From: Oxyruncus cristatus | Lineage: Eukaryota > Chordata > Aves > Passeriformes > Cotingidae | Direction of reading: 5' to 3' | Assembly: GCA_013399855.1 (NCBI GenBank) | Contig: VXAY01002317.1 | Coordinates: forward strand, 2,976,088 to 3,040,087 | Length of the DNA stretch: 64,000 nucleotides | Shown here: positions 52,101-61,341 of the stretch, in pieces | Position numbering within the stretch: position 1 is the first letter of the stretch | How the letters are laid out: each line of letters begins with the position of its first letter | Notes under the pieces: model-generated | The model's input: the letters and a program-made list of their open reading frames with translations, nothing else | The model's database searches: none | What the model was told of the DNA's origin: nothing | Program-made: the position numbers and the translations under genes

Positions 52101-55100
52101 CAAAATTTTTATCACAGTCTACAGAACATTTTTATCCCTCCAAGCACAGCACAAATAATAAGAACCTGATGATTTAAGGAAGGGGAAGAGAAAGGGGAAA
52201 AAAAAGCCACCCTGATACATTGACTTACTTATTTAACAGACTATTAAGAGCAGCCATGATAAGAGTATACAAACTAATGAATGAAAAAGATCAAGATCTT
52301 GATTTATCCTCTCAGCATACAAAAGAAAGATGACATTTATTTAAATGAAAGACTGAAATTTAGATCTGATAAAAGAAAGTGCTCTTCTCATATTCAGACT
52401 ATGGGACTACTTGCCACAAACTTAAATGAGGACAAAAGCTTAATAGGATTCAAAGAAGGATAAGCACTGATATGGGTAAAGACGAGCCTCATGCTTATAG
52501 AGCTAACTGAAGCTTTAGAAGAGAGGATGGCATTCAGGATGTAAGCACAAGTCTTGCAGTGTCCAGCTAGACTGCAACTTTTGGCAGGAGTCATGACCAT
52601 CACCTAGATGGAGTGAATTAATGGTTTGACCCAGTGAAGAAAATCATCTTGGAAACACAAAAAATTAGCAGCAGCCCCTTGCAGAGGCTCCATGTATTAG
52701 TCTGTTGAAGCAGTCAATGCCACTGGGGATTCTGTGGTTTGTATTTTTAAAGAGAAGAGTCCTAGCCTTAAAAGCCCATAACTTAGAACCTCCACAAAAT
52801 TGAAGCTAAGAAGCACGTGTGTAGGGGGAACACTTCCAATTACTCCAATTACAATTTTGCTTCTTAGAGGAATTGCAGAAGAAATGTTTTTAAGTAGGGA
52901 TCTGAAGAATCACTTGAGCATCAATGCGGCAAAAATAAATTTTGGCTCCATCTAATTTGACTGTGTAGTTAATGAGAAAAAAAAAAGTTGGTTAAGATGA
53001 ACAGAGCCAGGCCCACACCCTCACACCTCCTATCGTTCTACCTTAAGTGGTCCAGCACCAGGGAGGCTATATTTAGCCATCTCCCTGTTGCTGTGGCAAC
53101 CAGCGCCTGCTCCAGCTGCATGCCAAGTGGAAAGAGCAAGCTTCTTCTGTAATGTAATTATGCACTTGCTACTTCCCTGGCAATACATACCATAGTTTGG
53201 TATTTGTCTAAAAACAGTGGTGATTTTTGGTGATGGTGGCTTTTTTGCTCCCAAAGATATCAAGCCTTGATTTTCAGTTCTCTGCATCTCCCACCTTAGA
53301 CAGTACCCTAAAAATTTACAGAGCAACTGCTCATTTAAGTATAATACAAAGCTGCAGATTATAAACTGTCACTTTAAATGTTCAGGGCACAGGAGAAAAG
53401 CCACAGTAGAGAATATAAATGCCATTACCAGAAGTGGCATTCACCTAATGCTGCTCTGGTTATTATAAAGAAAAAGACATGCCAAGATACAGCTTTATTT
53501 TATCTTATCAGTCCTGGATGCAAAGCATGCAAAGTCTGCTTTCTGTTTGTACTTAACTTGTAATATATTGCCATAAAACCAACATTCAAATACACAAAAG
53601 TACGCACTAGAAATAGCTGCAAGATGCTAAAACATGCTACGTCACATCTATCTACTCAACATGCTATCCTCCTTGAACAAGTGAGGAATAACAATGAGAT
53701 TCTTAGTCTAGTTTTATTCTTAGAGCTTGGAGCTCTAGGAAGCCCATGGTCCCATGTGAGAAATGTATGGCTGACCTAAAGAGCAGCTGAGTACAGCTAC
53801 AATTCATTCATGCCCTTGGATTTGTTGGACATCCATGTCCTCTTGTGGTTACAGACTGTTAGCCATATTAATGGCCTGTGAGCTATGACTGTGCAAGAGC
53901 TGGCAGCTGCAGACATTGCTCCTGTGCACTGCAAACCCAACCAACTTCACAAAAATCAAACAGAAAATGGAAGCTTTTTCAAATATTTTTAAACTACTGC
54001 TTCATCCAAATGGAGCAGTAGTTTAAAGTGGCTCCTTATACACCGGAAAAAGTTCAAGATGTGTACTTTATTTTTTTTAACCACTATTAACCTTTTCTTT
54101 TCAGGATTTTTGAACATTTATCCTTGGGATCCCTGAGGTAGTCATGCAGTTAGGAGAAGTGAGAGTAAAAATAATATGGTGTGCTCAAGGGCAGTCAGAA
54201 ACAGAAGTTAGCAGGATACTGGTTTGCTGCCTTTCATTCAAATCATCTTACCTGGGTTGACATGTAACAGAAAAACATACAGTATACATTGTTTTCTCCT
54301 GAGAAGCTCAAGAGATCAACTCTGTCAAATGGATAGCTACATTTCTTTAACCAAAGAAGAAACTGAGGCAAAACACTGTCAGATCTCCTAAGTTCCAGAA
54401 TCTAGTAAGGAACAACACTAAATCCCTTCGAAACCAGAATGGTTTGGTCATGTGGGCACCTTCAGAGGGCAGTGGTTTCACAAAAGGCAAGTCCCTTTAT
54501 CTATCATTAATAGTACAAGGACAAGGTGTAATTATGACTTACAAACCCTGAGTAGCTATCACCACTGTTCTATAATCCTCATCCTTTATTACAGCTTCAT
54601 CGGGAAATATTACACTCCTGGCCCCAGAGCTCTGTCTCGGGTCTCCATTTTTAATTTAAGTCTCTTTAGATGAAATAAAATTATTCAAATCTCTTGATTG
54701 TTTAACTGAAAATCTAAGCTCGTCATCACCCTGACATGCTAGACACTGACTCCCATACTGACTCCTAGGTCTTATAGTTTGTACCCAGGAAGAAGCTTTG
54801 TTTTAAATGTGAAACATACGCTATGCATCTGTGCATCACTTGAATAACCGAATCCTGGTCTGCAATGAAGATTCCCAGGCAGTGGGATGATACAAAATAC
54901 ACCAGTTTTTTTCTGCATCTTTGCCAGATTTGGAGGTTCGCCTCACATATAGGCTCCCCCTGCCATATTGGTTTGCATGGTTCTACAGAGTTTTCCCCAG
55001 TATCGCGGTCATAGCTCAAACCTGATCCAGGGCAACCCCCAGCAGGCCAGGGCCAAGCACTGCAACAGAGATGGCAAAAAGCCAGGACAGTCAACATCAG

Positions 55101-55702
55101 TTAGAAAATAGCCTGAAGGGACTAAATGGAAACTGTGAACCTTTTAGTTTCACCTGGGAGCTAGCTAGGAAGCCAGTACGTGTCTTCCGTGGAGACAATG
55201 GTGTATTATTTTAAAGAGCTGGTCTCCAATTCTACTTTTCCAAATGATCACAGACTTTCCTCAATATACCTCCTACTGTATAATGAGAACATATTCTTTG
55301 CATCCATTTTACTTACAATGACTTAGAGAGAAATAGCCTTAAGAAGGTTATTCCCAGGAACTGTAACCACCCCCTCAGAATAGCAGGTTGTTGAGTTAGT
55401 GCTGATGAGTCAGACGGGCTTTTTAATTCTGTTCTAAAAGGAATCACCACAACAGTGGAGAAGGGAGAGGAAAAATAAAAAGGGAATCGAGTGGAAAAGG
55501 CTTCCACCGTCTGATGATTCATGCACCATCAGTGTGACTCACCCAGCAATACTCTGCCATTAAAACATGGAGACTAGGCTGATTAGTCACAGTAATAAAT
55601 TTTTCAAGAAAGGATTCTCCCCTATAAATAATGATGACTTTGTCTGGATAGTGTTAGTGTGACTCACCTTTCCAGCATGCCGGGCAGCACCAATCGTGTC
55701 AT
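40040..55702 (-). CDS. HSD17B12: HSD17B12, very-long-chain 3-oxoacyl-CoA reductase, 3' half (5 exons)
   Basis: HSD17B12 is an ER-membrane short-chain dehydrogenase that reduces 3-ketoacyl-CoA in very-long-chain fatty-acid elongation; the mammalian enzyme can also reduce estrone. Segments in transcript order are 55702-55668, 50327-50246, 46928-46863, 40430-40281 and 40144-40040. They join in frame to 145 residues plus stop, exactly the length of the matching human C-terminal part. The YSATK motif supplies the catalytic Tyr (50260-50258) and Lys (50248-50246). A Ser 13 residues before the Tyr (50299-50297) is in the position of the third catalytic residue. The C-terminus KMKQK fits a KxKxx ER-retrieval signal. 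The NADPH-binding half, with TGSTDGIG in human, is not in the window. It must lie beyond 64000, because no exon was found in 55703-64000. Confidence 0.96.
40281..40430 (-). CDS. HSD17B12: HSD17B12 coding exon (SVLPYYVATKMSKIR)
   Basis: A 50-codon, phase-0 exon from SVLPYYVATKMSKIRTPTFD to LQSRTNGCLPHALM. KPSPETYVRAALSTVGLQSR is nearly identical to the human enzyme. The donor GTAAGT is at 40280-40275. The acceptor ATGCAG ends at 40431. Confidence 0.97.
41491..41547. repeat. Dispersed 57-bp repeat, copy 1
   Basis: Contains TTTAGTATAAGGTTAAATCT followed by AGGTTTACAAGAGGTTCCCA. It matches copy 2 at 45722-45778 with about three substitutions and one inserted base. I cannot assign it to a known repeat family. 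Confidence 0.85.
43389..43517 (+). mobile_element. CR1 LINE fragment
   Basis: TAGGCTGTCCAGAGAGTT, CCCTTGAAGGTTTCCAAGAT and CTGTATAAAGCCATGA follow the known CR1 3' region (CR1 consensus: outcome of GGCTGTCCAGAGAGGTTGTG and GGAGGTTTTCAAGACC). CAGCAGCAATCCCACTGCTAA aligns to the next consensus part. It is diverged and lacks the terminal repeat. Confidence 0.65.
45722..45778. repeat. Dispersed 57-bp repeat, copy 2
   Basis: Contains TTTAGTATAAGGTTAAATCT followed by AGGTTTACTAGAGGTTTCCA. It is in the same orientation as copy 1, about 4.2 kb away in the same intron. The flanking sequences do not match, so the repeated unit is short. Confidence 0.85.
46822..46835. promoter_or_regulatory. RFX X-box-like motif beside an HSD17B12 exon
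   Basis: GTTGCTGTGGTAAC is an imperfect inverted repeat of the RFX type. It lies in the intron, 27 bp beyond the last base of the exon at 46863-46928. Confidence 0.25.
46863..46928 (-). CDS. HSD17B12: HSD17B12 coding exon (VFVDYFSQGLHAEYKSKG)
   Basis: A 22-codon, phase-0 exon codes VFVDYFSQGLHAEYKSKG then IIVQ. It matches human TFVDFFSQCLHEEYRSKG. The donor GTGAGT is at 46862-46857. The acceptor CTCTAG lies above 46928. Confidence 0.96.
49888..49932 (-). mobile_element. Possible CR1 LINE tail fragment
   Basis: ATAGAATCATCACAGCATTT then AGGGCGAAAAAAGGCTCAAA loosely follows the reverse complement of a CR1 3' end (TAGAATCAT...TTAGGTTGGAAAAGACC). It is very degraded and could be chance similarity. 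Confidence 0.35.
50246..50327 (-). CDS. HSD17B12: HSD17B12 active-site exon (YSATK)
   Basis: An 82-bp exon entered in phase 2 and left in phase 0. It codes SKGIILNIASAAGIYPTP then LLTLYSATK. It carries the catalytic Tyr and Lys and the Ser at -13. Human reads NISSGSGMLPVPLL here, so the loop before the Tyr is diverged while the catalytic positions are kept. The donor GTAAG is at 50245-50241. Confidence 0.96.
53067..53118. promoter_or_regulatory. Candidate intronic enhancer motifs (MEF2, X-box, E-box)
   Basis: CTATATTTAG (53067-53076) fits the MEF2 consensus. GTTGCTGTGGCAAC (53087-53100) is a strong RFX X-box-like inverted repeat. CAGCTG (53113-53118) is an E-box. Three such motifs lie within 52 bp. 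Activity and conservation are untested. Confidence 0.35.
53988..54027. repeat. Near-perfect 40-bp hairpin
   Basis: TTTAAACTACTGCT (53988-54001) is the exact reverse complement of AGCAGTAGTTTAAA (54014-54027). The 12 bases between continue the stem by one T-G pair and three Watson-Crick pairs around a CCAA loop. The total stem is 18 pairs with a single wobble. Confidence 0.95.
55406..55666. promoter_or_regulatory. Cluster of three AP-1 consensus sites
   Basis: TGAGTCA at 55406-55412, TGACTCA at 55535-55541 and TGACTCA at 55660-55666 are perfect TRE (Jun/Fos) sites spaced about 125 bp apart. The last one overlaps the splice donor of an HSD17B12 exon. A near match, TTAGTCA, lies near 55583. Confidence 0.45.
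55668..55702 (-). CDS. HSD17B12: HSD17B12 35-bp coding exon (MTRLVLPGMLE)
   Basis: A 35-bp exon codes MTRLVLPGMLE plus AG, completed as Arg by the next exon. It matches human MTQLVLPGMVER. The acceptor TTTGCAG lies above 55702 and the donor GTGAGT at 55667-55662. It is the most upstream exon of this gene in the window. Confidence 0.94.
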
Positions 55703-58098
55703 CTGCAAAAGGAAAACATTCGTGATGGCTGAGAATGCAGACACCAGACAGCCAGAGACCGAGGGAAGCCTCCCTTCCTCCCAGAAGCAGCTGCCGCCCC
55801 CTCCACCCCAACCTCGGCTCAGGGAAGTAGAGACCATACTTTGCGTAGGCAGTTTATTTTTATTCTACCTGGATAACTTGGCTCTGTCAAGTAGTATGTG
55901 CACTGAATCTGGTGAAACCATCCAGCTAGTAGCATAAGAGTAAATAAAACAAATGTCTTCACCACTCTGCAGCATTCATGGTCTCTAAAGAACATTAAAA
56001 TACCAGAGCACTATAGTACACGTACCATCTTTCTCTCCTCACGATAAGCACCTCTCTTCCCCATGACTGACTAAATTTACCACCTATGCCAAGACTCAAA
56101 ACAATATCCAATATATTTTAGCTAGGTTTACTGAACTGCTGAGTTTACGATAAAAATATATTATGGAGCAGCAAGAGCACTGGACAGAACTAGTTAATAT
56201 AAGTTTCCTACATTGTATTACCCACAGAAAATACTTACGACCCCAAAACATTTTTGCTGACTACGCAGATGTTTTTACACTGAAACCCCCACATCCCTGC
56301 AAGGAAAGTAGCCTGGCAAACCTCCTCACTGCTCTGGAAGTTCCTGCCTCCATTAACTCTAAGCAATCTATCTACAAGCTAGTTTAAGGATTCTCTAGAA
56401 TAGTAATCCTAAAACAAGCTTCCTAGTTGCAAACTGGGCATCTCTGACAAGGGAAACAAACCAAGCATCAATCCAAACTTGGTCAAAATTTTAATTAGTG
56501 TAAAAGAGTTAATTTTCCTACGACTAGTTACTACCATCCTCAAATACATTTGAAATCCAAAACTTCTGCCTTTAAGAAATAATGCCAAAGTTCAGCTTCT
56601 GCCAAATACTACCCTACCCCCAACCAACCCTTTTAATGTCACCTCATTGACACCAAAGAGAGATTGGACAAAAGTGATTCAAAAGGTGTTCCAACAATTT
56701 TTTTGAGAATGCAGTGAGGAGGGGGCAATAAAATACTAAAACCAGCACACACCAAAAAGTAATGGTACTCCTCCCAATACTAAATGACCTTGATAGATTA
56801 AAACATTGAATATTTGAATAATATGGGAGGAAAAACACACACAGCAAAGAAATCAGCATATACAGGCACACAAGACACCTGTAAGCACTTTTATCACAGA
56901 GAAACAAATCTCATTGCAGCAAGCTATTAATTTTACTATCACCATTGCAGTACCACTTACATATGACTCAATCTGGGTTTGAGGGTTTTTTGCTTGTTTT
57001 TATTTTTAAATTATAAAGCATACCCTTTCAGGAATAAAGGAGAAAAAAACACAAAAAACCCCAACCTCAGTTGATTGCAGTTGACACACAAAGAAAATGT
57101 CAGAGAAGGGTTGTGTTTTGCATTTTATTGGCATTTCTGCTTAGAATAGATTCATCAGCCATGCTGCACGACCGTTTTGATAAGGGACTGTACAGGTAGG
57201 ACATGAACAGACCTTACTTTCATGAAGTCAGCCGCTGACACACTTAGCTGTCAGCACTGCCCCACAAGTCAAACTAAGTATTCAGAGCTGATAAGCATCA
57301 CCAAGCAAACAGATCCAATGCAACTTCAAAAAAATCCCTAGCATTAAGTTTAAGCATACATGAGCTTTTTCATACACTAATGCATCAAAAGAGATCTAGA
57401 AACAACTATTTATTTTAATGTTAAAGGGTAAAGAATGGTTTGGGCTGATTTTAAGACTAGTTCAAAACTGGAGGATCTTTTATCTGATGCAAGTTTTATG
57501 ATATCTCCCACGGGTCCTTCAGTAAAAAGCAGCATACTGATTTTTTGCCTCTCAGGGCAGCGTAATGCTGATATCATCTCCACAGATTGGCACAGGAATT
57601 TGGTCTGAAATTGCCTTCCCTTAGGCAACCCATAAACAACGTAAAAAACCAGTACACAATCTCCCCTTGTAATGCAGAAGAGACTCCCACAGTTTCAAAC
57701 TTTTGTTGTAAATCCACACAAATGAATTCATCGTCTAAATCCAAACTGCAACCCATCAAGGAGCTCTAACAGTTTATCACAGACCTGCTGGTTACTACTG
57801 ATATCCAAATGAGAGCATAGAAAAACATGATACAATAATTGGTAGACTTATACAAAACAAAAAACTATGAAGTCTCTCACTATCAATGTTAAATGATTTG
57901 TTTCTGAAGTTCAGCCAGACAGCCAACCAATTTTTTCCCCTCCACAGAAAAATACTGATGGCAAAACTGGATTACATATGCAACATCACTTCCATTTGTT
58001 TCATTAAAATTAATATTTTGGGGGAACTTCAAAAATCTGTGAAATAGGGTAAAAACTGGTTTTGCTATCGGTATTTTTACATCTTGTAATGTGTGAAG

Positions 58099-58120
58099 AT
58101 ATATATATATATATATATAT
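58099..58120. repeat. (AT)11 microsatellite
   Basis: Eleven uninterrupted AT units inside the HSD17B12 intron. It is likely length-polymorphic. Confidence 0.95.
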
Positions 58121-61100
58121 GAATATGCAGTATCTTTATATACAGAAAAATACCGTTTTTTAAAGAGTAAGATAACAGAAGGCAGTGCTGAGTCAGTCTC
58201 ACCTGACCCAGCCAAGTCCACACTCAGCAAGCACTATTGGAAAAACACTGGCAGGGTATTCTGCACAATATTCCAGTCTGGCAGTTTTATACATTGTACA
58301 CACACGTAAAATATTTCCAGTATTAATTAAAATAAAACAATAGCAGAAATGTAGTTTTACCACTAATAACGGCATCTGTATGTGCTTGTATTGCATGATC
58401 CTTATCCAAAACAGCCAAAGTGGTTAACACTCTTGTCTTCAATAGTGATAATCTCAGCTGTGCCATTATGAAATAAGCAGTTAAAAACCGAACACCTAGA
58501 ACTGACTAAATATCTCCCAGAAAAAGAATCCAAATTCTAGCTATGTCTTGTTTAGAGACACCAGTTATATAATGGCATGTATTTCATAAACTGCAAAGCA
58601 TTCCAAGTCTGAGTCTACAGGAATTAGCACGTAGGATGTCAGAGAACTCTATGGTAGGGTTTGTTTCTCTGAAGGCAACCTAGTAAAGGAAGAAGGAAGT
58701 GTCAGGAAACCTAAGGGAGAGGTTGGCAACTACTCTAAGAGTCAGCTGGTTGTCACTGAACATTCTTAGGCCTCTTTCACATAACATTTCTCTGAAGGAA
58801 TACTACTTTCCACAGAAATACAAGTGCTACAGTTGAAAATGTGAATGTTCCCAAGACTCTGAAGTCTCAGGCAATTCTAGACAAGTAGTTATACACTAGG
58901 CTATGTAAAAACTGCCAGAACATCCAAAACAAACTGGTTTTTTTCTTTCTGAAAATTTTCATTAGATCAGAGTGAGCGTGTGTGTGTGCATTATGTGCAT
59001 CTGAGAAATCCGTTCAGCACAATCTCCTCAACATCAGAAATTCTTAATCTCTGACATTTTATACAGTTTGGCAAAAATGTTTAGCACACAACCATGAAGC
59101 AGTAGTTGTTGCAGTTTGTTTGTTTTTCAAGTATTTAATATATACATATAGAGTATGGTGTATAGTTCCTTTGGTTTGGAGGGTTGCATTATTTTTAAGC
59201 CAAATTCTTTCACACCAACCATCCAGATATCAAGTTTCAATATGCTCAAAGCAAATGGTTAACTTAAGGTAGAGATTGGTTACAGACCATTTCAATAATC
59301 TTTTACAGGCAGCTAACATTTCTTTATGTCCTTTTATCTGCAACTGCATTTATTACATTCCTGGCAAGCATCGGTTGTATAGTCCGCTCCTCCTCACCAA
59401 ACCTGTCTTCTACCTTCTAATTTTGGAAAAAGTAACACCGTGTTTAGTCCACTGAAGGAAAGATTCCTACTTGCAAATACAAAAATGCACAGACTTACGG
59501 CTAGATTTATGTTCTAAAGCAGGTGCTATACTTAAAAGCTGCTATTAGAGGACTAACAAATAGTTAGAAGTTATAACCATGTATGTCCAGAGTTCTTCTT
59601 CCAAAGAAAACGTCACATTCTTAGTGATCACTGTAGTCTTTTCTCACTCCAGTGTAAGTAATAGCTCAGAAGCAGAGCTTAAGGAAAGAACAATAACATG
59701 CAAAATTTTGAATATCTTTCAAGTGATATTCATTCAAGACTACTAAACTGCAGTAGGAAAAGATGAGGTAAATATTTAAAGTCATCCTTCATATCTTATG
59801 GGTCACGCAACTGTTATACAAAGCCAGAAATCTAATACCACAGTTGTATATTTAGAGACAAATCATTCTATGTTATGACTGCAAGTCATTCTTTCCACTT
59901 CAAAAGGGTATAATGATCTGTAATTAGGGTTATGCAAATACAACAAAGCATGAAGCTACAGAACTTGGACAAGTTTTCTGCTTTGTTATGCAGCTAAGAA
60001 GCTTCCTCATTCACAAATCTGGGGTGAAATTGCAACAACGCAAAGCAACATAACTTTTTAAAGACCAGCAATTCCTTGTAGTGCACCCACTTATGTACAA
60101 AAACATCGTTGCTACCGTAAGATAGTTTAGAGTGCCTGGGCAGAGGATTCACACAAGTTCACAAATGCACTAACTGTTTAACCAAGAGTTAATTGGCACC
60201 ATGCCTATGCCACGCTCGCCTGCAGACCTTACACTGAAAGAGGAACTGTACTCATGCACTGGTAGTGAAACTGATTATGAGACCTACTCTCAGCATCCAG
60301 TAAGTTTTTTTGAAATGTCTCTCTTGAAAAAATAACTTCTTAATGCAGCTCATACCCCAAGCCAAACAAGAATGGTTGTATTTGTCAAAACTAGCAAATA
60401 AATCTGATGTTAACAGAAATTCACACAGTAACCCATGTGGACATGTCAGGGGCAGAGGACATACAAAGGGAACTATGAATGTAACATGCTACAAGCCCTG
60501 CTCATTATCACACTTTCCCTCAAACAACAGTTTTAGAGGAGAAAGTTTTCCCTATTTAGATCCACAAACTTTTGGAGTCCAGTTTAAAAGGGAAAGTTCT
60601 CAAAATAGCTATCCTTTGCCCCTTGCCCCTTACACAGGAAAAAGACTACTCAAATGATAAGGCTGAACCTTCTCTTTCCAGAGGTGAAATATGTATTTAT
60701 GTCAGCCCCAAATCTACAGAAAGCTACAAAACTCTGGGATTTCCTGAATTTCCCCAAGTTACTTGTACTTTGAGGAAAAATCCCTAGTGCTTCTCTGACT
60801 ATTTCTGAAAAATATTTATCACAGCTACATTTCCCTTGATCTGGCTTTCTGTGTATCACACTCTCAGGTTCAAAGTCATCAAGGTGGGAAACCAAAGCAC
60901 TGAATTTCTCCCTCTGGACCATCTGAATGATATTCATGACCACCTTCACAGAACACTTACTCCTTTCCCAAGTATTGGCAACTGTCCCTCTCTTATAAAC
61001 TTGCATTATGTACTTGGCTAAATCATCCTCCCCATTTTTGATTATGACTTTGAATATAAATGTAAAGAAACCTCCTGACTAGACTGGAATACACACACAG

Positions 61101-61297
61101 AGTGATTTCTTCTCACAAGTCAGTGTTGCCCCTGCTTTCAGAATTTTGTTCCACTTACTGTGACCCTCTCCAATATATAGCAAATACAAAAATTCATGTA
61201 GGGTTCTAGCAGGGGCAAGCAACTACCATCTGATTTCTGGTAAGGTACCTTTACAGACGTGGTATTAGGTTTCACTATCCCATCTGAACACTCACTG

Positions 61298-61305
61298 GAG
61301 AGGGA

Positions 61306-61340
<35 letters not shown>
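61298..61340. repeat. (GA)n microsatellite
   Basis: GAGAGGGAGAGGG followed by at least twelve GA units and a G run, inside the HSD17B12 intron. Confidence 0.95.

Positions 61341-61341
<1 letters not shown>

Larger units (their letters stand above)
50328..55667 (-). other. HSD17B12: HSD17B12 intron with hairpin and candidate control elements
   Basis: A 5.3-kb intron. It contains a motif group with MEF2, X-box and E-box patterns (53067-53118), a 40-bp near-perfect hairpin (53988-54027), and two of three clustered AP-1 sites (55406-55412 and 55535-55541). No exon of another gene was recognised. Confidence 0.75.
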
